Assembly (NCBI RefSeq): GCF_000802365.1
Contig: NZ_JSZE01000001.1
Span: forward strand, 1 to 64,000
From: Xanthomonas cannabis pv. cannabis
GTDB lineage: Bacteria > Pseudomonadota > Gammaproteobacteria > Xanthomonadales > Xanthomonadaceae
DNA length: 64,000 bases
Reading direction: 5' to 3'
Shown here: positions 47,289 to 58,943 of the stretch, piece after piece
Layout: every line of letters begins with the position of its first letter
Position numbering within the stretch: the first letter of the stretch is position 1
Made by a program: the position numbers and the translations under genes
The notes under the pieces: model-generated
Database searches by the model: none
The model's input: only the letters and a program-made list of their open reading frames with translations
What the model was told of the DNA's origin: nothing

Positions 47289-48791
47289 TCACAGCTTGGT
47301 CGCGGCAATCTGGGTCGCCAGCTTGGCGATCGAGGGTTCCATCAGATCGGTCAGCGGCTTCGGGTACAGGCCCAGGGCCAGCACGCCAGCGGCGAACACC
47401 CCCAGCACGAACGCCTCGCGGCCATTGATGTCCTTCAGCTCGGCCACATGTGCGTTGGCCACTTCGCCGAAGAACACGCGCTTGTAGAGCCACAGCGTGT
47501 AGGCGGCGGTAATGACCAGCGTGGTGGCAGCGGCAAAGGCGATCAGCGGATGCTTCTGGAAGCTGGCCAGAATCACCATGAACTCGCCGACGAAGCCGCT
47601 GGTGCCAGGCAGACCGGCATTGGCCATGAAGAACAGCATCGCGAAGGTGGCGAACCACGGCATCACGTTGACCACGCCGCCGTAGTCGGCGATGCGGCGG
47701 GTATGCATGCGGTCGTACAACACGCCGATACAGGAGAACATCGCGCCGGACACGAAGCCATGCGAGATCATCTGCACCATCGCACCCTGCAGGCCGAGGC
47801 GTGCGGCGTCGGTGCTGCCGTACTCGCGCACCAGCGTGAAGGCGATGAAGGTACCGAGCGTGACGAAGCCCATGTGCGCGATGGACGAGTACGCCACCAG
47901 CTTCTTCATGTCTTCCTGCACCAGCGCCACCAGGCCGACGTAGATCACGGCGATCAACGACAGGGCGATCACCAGCCAGGCGAACTCGTGGCTGGCGTCC
48001 GGCACGATCGGCAGATTGAAGCGCAGGAAGCCGTAGCCACCGATCTTCAAGGCGATGGCGGCCAGGATCACCGAACCGGCGGTTGGTGCCTCGACGTGTG
48101 CGTCCGGCAACCAGGTGTGCACCGGAAACATCGGGACCTTGACCGCGAATGCAATCAGGAACGCGAAGAAGATCCAGGTCTGTTCCTTGGCAGTCAGCTG
48201 CAGCGCATACAGATCGGCCAGCTGGAAGCTGCCGCCCTTCAGGTACAGGTACACCAGGCCCACCAGCATCAGCACCGAGCCGAGGAAGGTGTAGAGGAAG
48301 AACTTCATCGCTGCGTAGATGCGACGCGGGCCGCCCCAGACTCCGATGATCAGGAACATCGGGATCAGCATCGCTTCGAAGAACACGTAGAACAGCATCG
48401 CGTCGGTGGCAGCGAAGATGCCGACGGTGACGCCTTCCAGGATCAGGAAGGCAGCCACGTACTGGTTGACGCGCTTGTCGATCGAGCGCCAGGCGCCAAT
48501 GAGCGAGAGCACGGTCACCAAGGTGGTCAGTACGATCAGGGCGACCGCGATGCCGTCCACGCCGAGGTTGTAGCCGATGTTGTAGGCCGGGATCCAGGCG
48601 TGCAGCTCGATGAACTGCAGGGCGTCATTGGCCGTGTCGTAGCCCAGCAGCGGCAGACTCAGCACAAAGGTCGCCACTGCCACCGCCAGGGACGCCCAGC
48701 GGGCAGTCTCGGCGTTGCGCAACGCAAGGATCAGGGCGCCACCGATAATCGGCAGCCAGATCAAGATAGACAGTAAAGGCCAGTTCGACAC
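47289..48791 (-). CDS. nuoM: NuoM, complex I proton-pumping subunit
   Basis: Antiporter-like membrane subunit. 500 residues with about 14 hydrophobic segments, conserved LFYVFFEAMLIPMFLIIGVWGG (key Glu), KVPMFPVHTWLPDAHVEAPT and VAYSSIAHMGFV. Start is GTG at 48791 with a weak ribosome site (GGA). It follows nuoL by 20 bases and is followed by nuoN. Confidence 0.97.
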   Translation of the reverse strand: MSNWPLLSILIWLPIIGGALILALRNAETARWASLAVAVATFVLSLPLLGYDTANDALQFIELHAWIPAYNIGYNLGVDGIAVALIVLTTLVTVLSLIGAWRSIDKRVNQYVAAFLILEGVTVGIFAATDAMLFYVFFEAMLIPMFLIIGVWGGPRRIYAAMKFFLYTFLGSVLMLVGLVYLYLKGGSFQLADLYALQLTAKEQTWIFFAFLIAFAVKVPMFPVHTWLPDAHVEAPTAGSVILAAIALKIGGYGFLRFNLPIVPDASHEFAWLVIALSLIAVIYVGLVALVQEDMKKLVAYSSIAHMGFVTLGTFIAFTLVREYGSTDAARLGLQGAMVQMISHGFVSGAMFSCIGVLYDRMHTRRIADYGGVVNVMPWFATFAMLFFMANAGLPGTSGFVGEFMVILASFQKHPLIAFAAATTLVITAAYTLWLYKRVFFGEVANAHVAELKDINGREAFVLGVFAAGVLALGLYPKPLTDLMEPSIAKLATQIAATKL

Positions 48792-48811
48792 GTTTTCTTA
48801 TTCCGTACAGG

Positions 48812-50986
48812 TCAACGCCAGAAATGCATCAGTACCGCCAACAAGGCGATCAAACCGATGATCATTGCGAAGGCGTAGTGATAGAGGAAACCGGATTGCG
48901 TGCGACGCAGCAGATTTGCAGCCAGGTCGATCAGTCGGGCAGAACCATTGACGACCACACCGTCGACCACATGGGTATCGACGGCACGTGACGCCTTGCC
49001 AAGGACAACACCGCCACCGGCGAAGCCATTGATCCACAGCTTGTCGAAGCCGTACTTGTTCTCCAGCAGCCACACAACGGGCGCGAACGCCTTGCGCGAC
49101 TTGGTGGCCAGGTCCGGCTTCCACAAATAGAACAGCGCCGCGAGCAGCAGACCGGCCACCGTCAGGAAGAACGGGGCGGCCATCATGCCGTGCAGTGCAA
49201 ATGCCACCGGGCCATGAAATTCTTCCGCCAGCGCACCGACGGTGTCGCGTGCCGGATCGTAGAAATCGACGATGCCGGTGAAGAACGAGACGGCCTGGCC
49301 CTTGAGCGCGTGCGCCGCATGGTGCCCCTGCCAATCGGTACCGAACAGCATCGGACCGATGGTGAAGAAGCCGATCGCCACCGACGGAATCGCCAGCAGG
49401 ATCAACGGCATTGTCACTACCCACTTCGACTCGTGCGGCTCGTGGGCACCGTGGTGACCATGGCCGTGGTCGTGGTGACCGTGGCTGTCGTGGGCGTGTG
49501 CGTCATGCGCGTGGCTGTCGTGCGCATGCACCTGCGCTTCGGCATCGGTATGCGCGCTGTCGTGGTGCGCATGCGCGTCGTGCGCATGGGCATCGCGGAA
49601 ACGCTCCTTGCCGTGGAAGGTCAGGAACAGCAAACGGAAGCTGTAGAAGCTGGTGACCAGTACGCCACCAAGCACCGCCCAGTAACCGTAGGTCGCGATC
49701 CAGCTATGCGATTCGTGCGCATGATGCGCCGCTGCTTCGATGATGGTGTCCTTCGAGTAGAAACCCGAGAAGAACGGAGTCCCCACCAGCGCCAGGGTGC
49801 CGATCACGCTGGTCCAGTACGTCACCTTCATGTACTTGCGCAGGCCGCCCATCTTGCGCATGTCCTGCTCATGGTGCATGCCGATGATGACCGAGCCGGC
49901 CGCCAGGAACAGCAGCGCCTTGAAGAAGGCATGCGTCATCAGGTGGAACACGGCCGCCGAATAGGCCGACACGCCCAATGCCACGGTCATGTAACCCAGC
50001 TGGGACAGCGTCGAATATGCAACCACACGCTTGATGTCGTTCTGCACGATGCCGATCAGGCCGGTGAAGAAGGCCGTGGTCGCACCGATGAACAGGATGA
50101 AGTTCAGCGCGGTTTCCGACAGCTCGAACAGCGGCGACATGCGCGCAACCATGAAGATGCCGGCGGTCACCATCGTCGCGGCGTGGATCAGCGCCGAGAT
50201 CGGCGTCGGGCCTTCCATCGAGTCCGGCAGCCACACGTGCAACGGCACCTGCGCGGACTTGCCCATTGCGCCAATGAACAGGCAAATGCAGATCAGCGTC
50301 ATCACGCTCCATTCGTGACCGGCAAACAACTGTACCTTGGCACCGGCCATGGTGGTCGCGTTGGCGAACACGGTGGAGTAATCCAGCGAGCCGAACCACA
50401 GCAACACGCCGGCAATGCCCAGAATGAAGCCGAAGTCGCCGACGCGATTGACCAGGAACGCCTTCATGTTGGCGAACACGGCAGTCGGTCGCTTGAACCA
50501 GAAACCGATCAGCAGGTAGGACACCAGACCCACCGCTTCCCAGCCGAAGAACAGCTGCAGGAAGTTGTTGCTCATCACCAGCGTGAGCATGGAGAAGGTG
50601 AACAACGAGATATAGCTGAAGAAGCGCTGGTAGCCCGGGTCTTCTTCCATGTAGCCGATGGTGTAGATGTGCACCAGCAGCGACACGAAGGTCACCACCA
50701 CCATCATCATCGCGGTCAGGCGATCGACCATGAAGCCGACATGCGCGGAGTAGTTGCCGACGTCGAAGAAGGTATACAGGTTCTGGTTGAACGGGCTGGC
50801 GCCCTGCTCCACCAGTTGGTACAGCGTCAGGCACGACAGCACGCAGCTGACCGCCACGCCGAGGATGGTGACGTACTGCGCGCCCTTGCGCCCCACCTGA
50901 CGACCGAACAAGCCGGCGATGATGCTGCCGACCAGCGGTGCAAGCACCACTGCGATCAGCAGACTCTTGGAGAGAGTGATTTCCAT
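48812..50986 (-). CDS. nuoL: NuoL, complex I subunit with His-rich insert
   Basis: Antiporter-like subunit at the far end of the complex I membrane arm. 724 residues, about 100 more than E. coli NuoL. Family motifs include FFGWEAVGLVSYLLIGFW and GKSAQVPLHVWLPDSMEGPTP. The extra length is partly a His/Asp/Ala-rich loop at about 466-518 (over 20 His) between two membrane helices, plus a long C-terminal helix. It starts 7 bases after nuoK. Confidence 0.97.
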   Translation of the reverse strand: MEITLSKSLLIAVVLAPLVGSIIAGLFGRQVGRKGAQYVTILGVAVSCVLSCLTLYQLVEQGASPFNQNLYTFFDVGNYSAHVGFMVDRLTAMMMVVVTFVSLLVHIYTIGYMEEDPGYQRFFSYISLFTFSMLTLVMSNNFLQLFFGWEAVGLVSYLLIGFWFKRPTAVFANMKAFLVNRVGDFGFILGIAGVLLWFGSLDYSTVFANATTMAGAKVQLFAGHEWSVMTLICICLFIGAMGKSAQVPLHVWLPDSMEGPTPISALIHAATMVTAGIFMVARMSPLFELSETALNFILFIGATTAFFTGLIGIVQNDIKRVVAYSTLSQLGYMTVALGVSAYSAAVFHLMTHAFFKALLFLAAGSVIIGMHHEQDMRKMGGLRKYMKVTYWTSVIGTLALVGTPFFSGFYSKDTIIEAAAHHAHESHSWIATYGYWAVLGGVLVTSFYSFRLLFLTFHGKERFRDAHAHDAHAHHDSAHTDAEAQVHAHDSHAHDAHAHDSHGHHDHGHGHHGAHEPHESKWVVTMPLILLAIPSVAIGFFTIGPMLFGTDWQGHHAAHALKGQAVSFFTGIVDFYDPARDTVGALAEEFHGPVAFALHGMMAAPFFLTVAGLLLAALFYLWKPDLATKSRKAFAPVVWLLENKYGFDKLWINGFAGGGVVLGKASRAVDTHVVDGVVVNGSARLIDLAANLLRRTQSGFLYHYAFAMIIGLIALLAVLMHFWR

Positions 50987-50993
50987 CTACGGG

Positions 50994-51299
50994 TCAGCCC
51001 TTCAACGTGTCGACTTCGGCCACATTGATCGTGCGGCGCGTACGGAACAGAGTCACCAGGATCGCAAGGCCAATCGCGGCCTCCGCAGCGGCAACGGTCA
51101 GGATGAAGAACACGAACAGCTGGCCGGCGGTGTCGCCGAGCTCGCGCGAGAATGCAATGAAGTTGATGTTGACCGACAGCAGCATCAACTCGATCGACAT
51201 CAGCAGCACGATGACGTTCTTGCGGTTGAGGAAGATGCCGGCCAGCGAGATGCAGAACAGCACCGCGCCCAGCCCCAGCAGGTGGCCCAAGGTAATCAA
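50994..51299 (-). CDS. nuoK: NuoK, complex I membrane subunit
   Basis: A 101-residue membrane subunit with three hydrophobic helices and the conserved Glu in [16 protein letters not shown]. The start is TTG at 51299: it overlaps the nuoJ stop (TTGA) and has AGGAGG 7 bases upstream, a very strong ribosome site that fits a weak start codon. No ATG is available near. Confidence 0.95.
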   Translation of the reverse strand: MITLGHLLGLGAVLFCISLAGIFLNRKNVIVLLMSIELMLLSVNINFIAFSRELGDTAGQLFVFFILTVAAAEAAIGLAILVTLFRTRRTINVAEVDTLKG

Positions 51300-51958
51300 G
51301 ACTTCGCCTCCTGTCCGTCCACCGCATCGACGCGCGGCGCAACCTGTGCGGGTTTTTCCACTGCCATCTTGACGATGCGCAGGCGGTCGGTCGCCTTGAC
51401 GCGCGACTGCTCGCTGGCGATCTGGATCTTGATGCCGGTGCGCTTGCGCAAGGTGAGCATCACGGCAGCCACCACGGCCACGGTCAGGATCACCGCAGCA
51501 AACTCGAACGGCAGCAGGAACTCGGTGTACAGGCTCTTGGCCAACCAGGTCAGGTTCGACACGTCTGCAGCCTGTGCGGCCGCATTGTCGGCCGGAAACG
51601 GCGTGGCACTGCGCGACTTGACGCCGATCAGGGTCACCATCTGCGCCAGCATCGCAACCGCGACGATGACGCCCAACGGCATGTACTTGACCCAGCCTTC
51701 GCGCAGGCGGCTGGTGTCGATGTCGAGCATCATCACCACGAACAGGAACAGCACCATCACCGCGCCGACGTACACCAGTACCAGCGTGACGCCAAGGAAT
51801 TCGGCACCCACCAACAGCCAGATACACGCCATCGAGAAGAAGGTGAGGATCAGGCACAACACGGCGTACACCGGGTTACGCACGCTGATCACCGCACCGG
51901 CGGACACCACCGCGATGGCGGAGAAGGCGTAAAAAGCAATAGAGACCCAGTCCATCAT
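51296..51958 (-). CDS. nuoJ: NuoJ, complex I membrane subunit
   Basis: A 220-residue membrane subunit with five helices and the family motif [29 protein letters not shown]. The start is ATG at 51958, just after the nuoI stop; the next ATG (51955) has better spacing to GAGG and is equally possible. A longer frame back to 51979 overlaps nuoI. The C-terminal tail past residue 170 is hydrophilic. Confidence 0.95.
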   Translation of the reverse strand: MMDWVSIAFYAFSAIAVVSAGAVISVRNPVYAVLCLILTFFSMACIWLLVGAEFLGVTLVLVYVGAVMVLFLFVVMMLDIDTSRLREGWVKYMPLGVIVAVAMLAQMVTLIGVKSRSATPFPADNAAAQAADVSNLTWLAKSLYTEFLLPFEFAAVILTVAVVAAVMLTLRKRTGIKIQIASEQSRVKATDRLRIVKMAVEKPAQVAPRVDAVDGQEAKS

Positions 51959-51962
51959 GACC

Positions 51963-52451
51963 TCAACGGAAGGCGGCATCGGCAGCGCGACGCTCGGCGA
52001 TCTCGGCCTCTAGCCGGTCTCCGATCGCCAGCAGCTGCGGCTTGTTGACAATATTCTCGCCACGCTTCTCGAAGTGGTATTCGAGGATGTGCGTCTCGAC
52101 GATCGAGTCCACCGGGCAGCTTTCTTCGCAGAAGCCGCAGAAGATGCACTTGAACAGGTCGATGTCATAGCGCGTGGTGCGGCGCGAGCCGTCCTCGCGC
52201 TTGGCCGAGTCGATGGTGATCGCCAGCGCCGGGCACACCGCTTCGCACAGCTTGCAGGCGATGCAACGCTCTTCACCATTGGGATAGCGACGCAGCGCGT
52301 GCAGACCACGGAAGCGTGGCGATTGCGGAAACTTCTCCATCGGGTACAGCACGGTGTACTTGGGCTTGAACGTGTATTTCAACGTCAGCCACAAGCCGCC
52401 GAGCAGTTCGAGCAGGAGCAGGCTCTTGAAGTAATGGGTGATCTTGTTCAT
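51963..52451 (-). CDS. nuoI: NuoI, complex I iron-sulfur subunit
   Basis: A 162-residue subunit carrying two [4Fe-4S] clusters (N6a and N6b): [12 protein letters not shown] and [12 protein letters not shown]. It bridges the peripheral arm to the membrane arm. ATG at 52451 gives the normal length; a TTG one codon upstream has a better-spaced AGGG and is possible. It follows nuoH by 3 bases. Confidence 0.97.
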   Translation of the reverse strand: MNKITHYFKSLLLLELLGGLWLTLKYTFKPKYTVLYPMEKFPQSPRFRGLHALRRYPNGEERCIACKLCEAVCPALAITIDSAKREDGSRRTTRYDIDLFKCIFCGFCEESCPVDSIVETHILEYHFEKRGENIVNKPQLLAIGDRLEAEIAERRAADAAFR

Positions 52452-52454
52452 CAA

Positions 52455-53546
52455 TTACACGCCCTTCTGGATCACGCCGTAAAACACCATCAATGCCGTC
52501 ACTGCGATCCACACGATCGTGAGCGGAATGAACACCTTCCAGCCCAGCCGCATGATCTGGTCGTAGCGGTAGCGCGGGAAGCTGGCACGGAACCAGATGT
52601 AGGCACTGGCGAAGAAGAACACCTTCATCAGCAGCCACGGCCAGCCGCCGGTCCACACCCAATTGATCCACGGCGAGATATCCGCTGTGACCCAACCCTG
52701 GATCGGGCTCAGCCAGCCGCCGAGGAAGAAGATCGAGATCAGAAAGCTGACCAGGATCATGTTGGCGTATTCGGCCAGGAAGAACAGCGCAAATGCACCG
52801 CCCGAGTATTCCACCATGTGGCCGGCAACGATTTCCGACTCGCCTTCCACCACGTCGAACGGCGCGCGGTTAGTCTCGGCTACGCCGGACACCCAGTACA
52901 CGATGAACAGCGGGAACAGCGGAATCAGGAACCAGTCGAAGAAGCCGGAGTTGCCGGCCTGCGCGAACACGATCTGGCTGAGGTTGACACTGCCGGAAGC
53001 GATCATCACACCGACCAGCGCAAAGCCCATCGCAATTTCGTAGCTGACCACCTGTGCGGCCGAGCGCATCGCACCCAGAAACGCATACTTGGAGTTGGAC
53101 GCCCAGCCCGCGAGGATGATGCCGTACACGCCCAGCGAGGTCATTGCCAGCAGATACAGCAGACCGACGTTGGCGTTGGACAACACCAGCTGCGCATCGA
53201 ACGGCACCACCGACCAGGCCGCGAAGGCCGGCGCCAGCGTCAGCAGCGGCGCGATGATGAACATCGCCTTGTGCGAGCTGCTCGGCTGCAGGATCTCCTT
53301 GAACAGGAGTTTGAACACGTCGGCGAAGGCCTGGAAGATGCCCATGCCCACGTACATGGGCCCATGACGCACGTGCATCCAGCCGATCAGCTTGCGCTCC
53401 CACACCACGTAGAAGGCCACCGACACGATCACCGGCACGGCGATCAGCAGGATCTTCAGTACGGTCCAGAGCACCACGCCGCCATCGCCCAGCCCGAGGA
53501 ACCACTGGTGGAGGGGGTCGACCACGTTCAACAGCAATTCGTTCAT
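52455..53546 (-). CDS. nuoH: NuoH, complex I quinone-site membrane subunit
   Basis: A 363-residue membrane subunit forming part of the quinone site, with about eight helices. Motifs: [29 protein letters not shown] and [21 protein letters not shown] at 53546 overlaps the nuoG stop (ATGA). Confidence 0.97.
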   Translation of the reverse strand: MNELLLNVVDPLHQWFLGLGDGGVVLWTVLKILLIAVPVIVSVAFYVVWERKLIGWMHVRHGPMYVGMGIFQAFADVFKLLFKEILQPSSSHKAMFIIAPLLTLAPAFAAWSVVPFDAQLVLSNANVGLLYLLAMTSLGVYGIILAGWASNSKYAFLGAMRSAAQVVSYEIAMGFALVGVMIASGSVNLSQIVFAQAGNSGFFDWFLIPLFPLFIVYWVSGVAETNRAPFDVVEGESEIVAGHMVEYSGGAFALFFLAEYANMILVSFLISIFFLGGWLSPIQGWVTADISPWINWVWTGGWPWLLMKVFFFASAYIWFRASFPRYRYDQIMRLGWKVFIPLTIVWIAVTALMVFYGVIQKGV

Positions 53547-55777
53547 GCAGCCACCACCGTTACCCGACCGGCGCCGAGCGGCGCAGTTGCGCCATGGCCG
53601 GATTCGATCCACACCGTGCCCGGTGCAACGCGCTTGTCCAGCACCACCGGCAACGTCGCCTTACCCGCGTCCGTACCGACCTTGACCATCTGACCCGCGC
53701 CAAGCTGCAACTGCGCCGCCTGCTCCGGGTGCATTGCCACACACGGCGCAATGTTGAGCGGATGCGACTGCAACGCAGCGGCCCGGCGTACGACAGCATC
53801 GGTGCGATAGATCGCCGCGGTTGCCGCAACCTCCAACCCGTCGCTCGCCGTGGCCGGCTGCGCAGACGCGACTGGACTGACGCTGCGGTTCTGCATGCCC
53901 GCACGCAGACCGACCAGATCGATGAATTCGAAACCGGCCAGGCCCAGCTCGCCGCCCAGTGCACGCAGCACCCGCCAGCCTTCGCGTGCCTCGACCGGCA
54001 GGCGCCCTGCGGCGCGTGCGGTCTGTACACGGCCATCGAGATTGGTCAGCGACGCATCGATCTCCGGCAACGCACCAATCGGCAGGATCACATCGGCCAC
54101 GTCGCGCGTCGAGGCGCACGCGAACTGACTGAACGCCACGACCTTGGCACCGGCCAGCGCACTGCGCGCGGCAGCGGCGTCGGCAAAATCCAGGCCGGGT
54201 TCGATGCCGTACAGCACATAGGCCTGACGCGGCTGAGCCAGCATGCCGGCGACATCGCGCGCGGTCGGCAACACGCCCTGCGACACCAGACCCACCGCGT
54301 TGGCGCCCTGCGGAATGCGGCACAGCGACGCACCGGTTGCAGCGGCAAAATCACGTGCGGCAGCACGCAGTGCAGCAGCCTGCGGATGATTTTCAGCCAG
54401 CGCGCCGACCACGATCACGGCGCGGGTTGCGCCCTTGACCGCATCACGCAACGCGGTGTCGTCGAGCGCCGCAGCCAGCTGCGACGGCGCGACCACGGTG
54501 CGCGAGGCCTGGGTGAAGGCAAAATCGAAATCGACCGGATTGACCGAGTGGATCTGCGTGCGGTTCTGGATGTGCGCCTTGCGCAACCGTGCATGCAGCA
54601 GCGGCAGCTCGTGGCGCACGTTGCTGCCGAACAGCACGACAACATCGGCCTGCTCGATCTCGGCCAACGGCGTTGCGAAGGCTTGCGCCACCGCAGCGTC
54701 GGAAAAGTCGCGATTGAGCAGACGGTGATCCAGATTACCGCTGCCCAGCCCTTCGGCCAGACGCGCCAGCAGCGCGCCCTCTTCGTTCGAGGTGGACGGG
54801 TGCACCAGCACGCCAAGCGCATCACCCGCGTTTTCGCGCAAGATCTGGGTCGCTGCAGCCAGACCTTCGGTCCAGCTCACTTCAGTCCACTGCCCGTTGA
54901 CCTTCTTCAGCGGCTTGACCGCACGGTCTTCGGCATACAGGCCCTGATGCGAATAACGGTCGCGGTCGGACAGCCAGCATTCGTTGACCGCCTCGTTCTC
55001 GCGCGGCACGGTGCGCAGCACTTCGCCGCGGCGCACGTGCAGGAACAGGTTCGAGCCCATCGCATCGTGATAACCCAGCGATTCGCGTGCCATCAGTTCC
55101 CACGGACGTGCGCGGAACTGGAACACCTTGTTGGTCAGCGCGCCCACCGGGCAGACGTCGATGACGTTGCCGGAAATTTCGGTGGTCAGCGGCTTGCCGT
55201 CATAGGTGCCGATCTGCAGATTCTCGCCGCGGTACATGCCGCCCAGCTCGTAGGTACCGGCAATGTCTGCAGTGAAACGCACGCAGCGGGTGCACTGGAT
55301 ACAGCGGGTCATCTCGGTGGCGACAAGCGGACCGATATCCTCGTCCGGCACCACGCGCTTGCGCTCGTTGAAGCGGCTCACCGAACGGCCATAGCCGAGC
55401 GAGACGTCCTGCAGCTCGCACTCGCCGCCCTGATCGCAGATCGGGCAGTCCAGCGGGTGATTGATCAGCAGGAATTCCATCACGCTGCGCTGGTACTTCA
55501 GCGCCTTTTCGCTACGCGTGGTGACCTTCATGCCATCCATCACCGGCGTGGCGCAGGCAGGCGACGGCTTGGGCGACTTTTCGACATCGACCAGGCACAT
55601 ACGGCAATTTGCCGCGATCGGCAGCTTCTCGTGGTAGCAGAAGCGCGGAATCGGGATGCCGGCCTTGTCGGCCGCCTGGATGATCATGGAGCCCTTCGGC
55701 ACTACCAGAGACTGCCCGTCGATCTCGACGGTGACGTGGTCCGGTGGCACGTTCGGGTTCACTGGTTGGGCGCTCAT
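53543..55777 (-). CDS. nuoG: NuoG, complex I large iron-sulfur subunit
   Basis: Carries the electron relay clusters of the peripheral arm. 744 residues from the ATG at 55777, which overlaps the nuoF stop. [2Fe-2S] ligands Cys47, 58, 61, 75; [4Fe-4S] ligands His107, Cys111, 114, 120; next cluster Cys159, 162, 165, 209. The C-terminal part is a molybdopterin-oxidoreductase-like fold without cofactor. It lacks the extra E. coli N7 cysteine set as far as I can see. Confidence 0.97.
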   Translation of the reverse strand: MSAQPVNPNVPPDHVTVEIDGQSLVVPKGSMIIQAADKAGIPIPRFCYHEKLPIAANCRMCLVDVEKSPKPSPACATPVMDGMKVTTRSEKALKYQRSVMEFLLINHPLDCPICDQGGECELQDVSLGYGRSVSRFNERKRVVPDEDIGPLVATEMTRCIQCTRCVRFTADIAGTYELGGMYRGENLQIGTYDGKPLTTEISGNVIDVCPVGALTNKVFQFRARPWELMARESLGYHDAMGSNLFLHVRRGEVLRTVPRENEAVNECWLSDRDRYSHQGLYAEDRAVKPLKKVNGQWTEVSWTEGLAAATQILRENAGDALGVLVHPSTSNEEGALLARLAEGLGSGNLDHRLLNRDFSDAAVAQAFATPLAEIEQADVVVLFGSNVRHELPLLHARLRKAHIQNRTQIHSVNPVDFDFAFTQASRTVVAPSQLAAALDDTALRDAVKGATRAVIVVGALAENHPQAAALRAAARDFAAATGASLCRIPQGANAVGLVSQGVLPTARDVAGMLAQPRQAYVLYGIEPGLDFADAAAARSALAGAKVVAFSQFACASTRDVADVILPIGALPEIDASLTNLDGRVQTARAAGRLPVEAREGWRVLRALGGELGLAGFEFIDLVGLRAGMQNRSVSPVASAQPATASDGLEVAATAAIYRTDAVVRRAAALQSHPLNIAPCVAMHPEQAAQLQLGAGQMVKVGTDAGKATLPVVLDKRVAPGTVWIESGHGATAPLGAGRVTVVAA

Positions 55778-57108
55778 GCAGCCACTCCGACTTGCGTATC
55801 GACGATCGAACGACCGTTGACGATGTAGTACTCGAACTCGTCCCAGAACTGGCGCAGGAAGCCCTGAATCGGCCATGCCGCCGCTTCGCCGAACGCACAG
55901 ATGGTGTGCCCTTCGATCTGGCCGGCAACCGTGCGCAGCTGGTGCAGGTCTTCCATCGTGGCCTTGCCGGCGACGATGCGCTCCAGCACGCGGTGCATCC
56001 AGCCGGTACCTTCGCGGCACGGGGTGCACTGGCCGCAGGATTCCTTGTGGAAGAACTGCGAGATGCGGCAGGCAAAACGCACGCAGCAGACGCTGTCGTC
56101 CAGCACCACGATGGCGCCCGAACCCAGACCGGTGCCCAGCGCACGCAGGGTGTCGTAATCCATCTGCAGGCCGGCGACCTGGTCGGCCTTCAACACCGGC
56201 ATCGACACGCCGCCGGGCACCACGCCCTTGAGCTTGCGACCCGGACGCAGGCCACCGGCCATTTCCAGCAATTCGTCGAAGGTGGTGCCAAGCGGCACTT
56301 CGAAGTTGCCGCCCTTCTGCACGCAGCCGGACACCGAGAAGATCTTCGGGCCACCGTTCTTGGTCTTGCTCAACCCGAGGAACCACTCCGGGCCGTTGCG
56401 AATGATCGCCGGCACCGACGCATAGGTCTCGGTGTTGTTGATGGTGGTCGGCTTGCCGTACAGGCCGAAGTTGGCCGGAAACGGCGGCTTGTAGCGCGGC
56501 TGGCCCTTCTTGCCTTCCAGCGACTCCATCAACGCGGTTTCTTCGCCGCAGATGTAGGCGCCGGCGCCCAGCGCACCGTAGATATCGATATCCACGCCGC
56601 TGCCGAGGATGTTCTTGCCCAGCCAGCCGTTGGCATAGGCATCGGCCAGCGCCAGTTCGAAGTTCTCGAACGGCTCGTGGTGGAACTCGCCGCGCAGGTA
56701 GTTGTAGCCCACGGTCGAACCGGTGGCGTAGCAGGCGATCGCCATGCCCTCCACCACCGAATGCGGGTTGTAACGCAGGATGTCGCGGTCCTTGCAGGTT
56801 CCCGGCTCGGATTCGTCCGAATTGCACAGGATGTACTTCTGCATGTTGCCCTTGGGCATGAACGACCACTTCAGACCGGTCGGGAAGCCTGCGCCACCGC
56901 GGCCGCGCAGGTTCGATGCCTTGACCATCTCGATGACGTCGGCCGGGGCGATCTTCTCTTCGAGGATCTTGCGCAACGCGGCGTAGCCACCGGTCTTGAG
57001 GTAGCTCTCGTAGGACCAGGGCGTGTCGTAATGCAGGGTCGTGTAGACCACTTGATGCGGCAACGGCGCCGGACCGACCGGACCTGTAGGTGCGTGATGA
57101 TGTGCCAT
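55774..57108 (-). CDS. nuoF: NuoF, complex I NADH-binding subunit
   Basis: Binds NADH and FMN and the N3 [4Fe-4S] cluster. 444 residues. [13 protein letters not shown] is the FMN/NAD site (about 70-82), and [10 protein letters not shown] with a later Cys holds N3. It starts 3 bases after nuoE and its stop overlaps nuoG. Confidence 0.98.
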   Translation of the reverse strand: MAHHHAPTGPVGPAPLPHQVVYTTLHYDTPWSYESYLKTGGYAALRKILEEKIAPADVIEMVKASNLRGRGGAGFPTGLKWSFMPKGNMQKYILCNSDESEPGTCKDRDILRYNPHSVVEGMAIACYATGSTVGYNYLRGEFHHEPFENFELALADAYANGWLGKNILGSGVDIDIYGALGAGAYICGEETALMESLEGKKGQPRYKPPFPANFGLYGKPTTINNTETYASVPAIIRNGPEWFLGLSKTKNGGPKIFSVSGCVQKGGNFEVPLGTTFDELLEMAGGLRPGRKLKGVVPGGVSMPVLKADQVAGLQMDYDTLRALGTGLGSGAIVVLDDSVCCVRFACRISQFFHKESCGQCTPCREGTGWMHRVLERIVAGKATMEDLHQLRTVAGQIEGHTICAFGEAAAWPIQGFLRQFWDEFEYYIVNGRSIVDTQVGVAA

Positions 57109-57111
57109 GTC

Positions 57112-57639
57112 TTATTCCAGCCCGTCCAGCAGCGCGTCGACCTTCTCTTTCGTCAGGTGCTCGTGGTAGTGGCCGTTGATGACCATCATCGGCGCCGCCG
57201 AGCAGGCCGCCAGGCACTCTTCTTCGCGCTTGAGGTAGACGCGGCCATCGGCCGTCGACTGCCCCAGCTTGCAACCCAGTTTCTTTTCCGCGTGCGCCAG
57301 CAGATCTTCGGCGCCGTTGAGCCAGCAACTGATATTGGTGCAGAACGCCACGTTGTGGCGGCCGACCTTCTCGGTCTCGAACATCGAGTAGAAACTGGCG
57401 ACCTCGTAGGCCCACACCGGCGGCAGTTCCAGATACTTGGCCACGCCGACGATCAGCTCATCGGTCAGCCAGCCCTGGTTCTGCTCCTGCGCAGCATGCA
57501 GGCCCTGCAGCACCGCCGACCGCTTGCGATCGGGCGGAAATTTGGCCAGCCAATGATCGATGTGCGCGCGCGTCTTGTCGCTCAGCACCACCTGCGGATC
57601 GACGTCGCGCGCCGCCTCGAAATTACCCGTCGCCTTCAT
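57112..57639 (-). CDS. nuoE: NuoE, complex I [2Fe-2S] subunit
   Basis: A 175-residue thioredoxin-like subunit with cluster N1a. Cys100 and Cys105 (CTNISCWL), Cys142 and Cys146 (CLAACSAAP) are the ligands. Its ATG overlaps the nuoD stop by 4 bases. Confidence 0.97.
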   Translation of the reverse strand: MKATGNFEAARDVDPQVVLSDKTRAHIDHWLAKFPPDRKRSAVLQGLHAAQEQNQGWLTDELIVGVAKYLELPPVWAYEVASFYSMFETEKVGRHNVAFCTNISCWLNGAEDLLAHAEKKLGCKLGQSTADGRVYLKREEECLAACSAAPMMVINGHYHEHLTKEKVDALLDGLE

Positions 57640-58943
57640 CGGTCAACCTCACCGAAAACCAAATCGTAAGTACCGATCATCGCCACGACGTCGGCCAGCA
57701 GATAGCCACGCACCACTGCGTCCATCGACGACAGATGCGCAAAGCCCGGCGCGCGCAGATGCACGCGGAACGGCTTGTTGGCGCCATCGGACATCAGGTA
57801 GCAGCCGAACTCGCCCTTGGGCGCTTCGACCGCGCTGTAGGTTTCGCCGGCCGGCACGCAATAGCCTTCGCTGAACAGCTTGAAGTGATGGATCAGCGCT
57901 TCCATGTCGTCCTTCATGCCTTCGCGGCTTGGCGGAGCGACCTTGAAATTGGTGACCATGACCGGGCCAGGATTGGCCTTCAGCCACTTCACGCACTGCT
58001 TGATGATGCGGTTGGATTCACGCATCTCGGCCACGCGCACCAGGTAGCGGTCGTAGCAGTCGCCGTTGGTGCCGACCGGGATGTCGAACTCCACCGCGTC
58101 GTACTTGGCGTACGGCTGCTTCTTGCGCAGGTCCCATTCGATGCCCGAGCCACGCAGCATCGGGCCGGTCATGCCCCAGGCACGCGCCAGATCCGGGCTG
58201 ATGATGCCGACGTCGACGGTACGCTGCTTCCAGATACGGTTATCGGTCAGCAGCGTCTCGTACTCGTCCACACGCGACGGGAACGTATTGGTGAAATCCT
58301 CGAGGAAGTCCAGCATCGAGCCTTCGCGCGCTGCATTGAGCTTCTTCAGTGCCCCGCCCTTGTGCCAACGGGATTCCTTGTACTTGGGCATGAAGTCGGG
58401 CAGATCACGGTACACGCCGCCGGGGCGGTAGTAGGCCGCGTGCATGCGCGCGCCGCTGACCGCCTCGTAGACATCCATCAATTCCTCGCGCTCGCGGAAT
58501 GCATACAGCATCACCGCCATTGCTCCCAGATCGAGCGCGTTGGAGCCGACCCACATCAGGTGATTCTTGATGCGGGTGATCTCGTCGAACATGGTGCGGA
58601 TGTACTGCGCACGCTCGGGCGCCTCGATCCCCATCAGGGATTCGATCGCGCGCACGTAAGCGTGCTCGTTGCACATCATCGACACGTAGTCCAGGCGATC
58701 CATGTACGGAACCGACTGGTTGAACGGCTTGGACTCGGCCAGCTTCTCGGTGCCACGGTGCAGCAGGCCGATATGCGGATCGGCACGCACCACGGTCTCG
58801 CCGTCCATTTCCAGGATCAGGCGCAACACACCGTGCGCCGCAGGATGCTGCGGGCCGAAGTTCATCGTGTAATTGCGGATTTCCTGCTTGCTTTCCACAG
58901 GATTGCTCGCGAAGGCTTCGGTTGCCTGGCGGAACTCACTCAC
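57636..58943 (-). CDS. nuoD: NuoD, complex I 49 kDa subunit
   Basis: Forms the quinone site with NuoB and NuoH. 435 residues, hydrogenase-like fold. [23 protein letters not shown] and [12 protein letters not shown] near the N-terminus, and [18 protein letters not shown]. It is separate from nuoC, unlike the fused E. coli NuoCD. Start is GTG at 58943 overlapping the nuoC stop. Confidence 0.98.
   Translation of the reverse strand: MSEFRQATEAFASNPVESKQEIRNYTMNFGPQHPAAHGVLRLILEMDGETVVRADPHIGLLHRGTEKLAESKPFNQSVPYMDRLDYVSMMCNEHAYVRAIESLMGIEAPERAQYIRTMFDEITRIKNHLMWVGSNALDLGAMAVMLYAFREREELMDVYEAVSGARMHAAYYRPGGVYRDLPDFMPKYKESRWHKGGALKKLNAAREGSMLDFLEDFTNTFPSRVDEYETLLTDNRIWKQRTVDVGIISPDLARAWGMTGPMLRGSGIEWDLRKKQPYAKYDAVEFDIPVGTNGDCYDRYLVRVAEMRESNRIIKQCVKWLKANPGPVMVTNFKVAPPSREGMKDDMEALIHHFKLFSEGYCVPAGETYSAVEAPKGEFGCYLMSDGANKPFRVHLRAPGFAHLSSMDAVVRGYLLADVVAMIGTYDLVFGEVDR

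Noticed and set aside
55778-57415. In-frame N-terminal extension of NuoG giving 1290 residues
   Set aside because: It lies within nuoF on the same strand; the ATG at 55777 overlaps the nuoF stop and gives the normal NuoG length.
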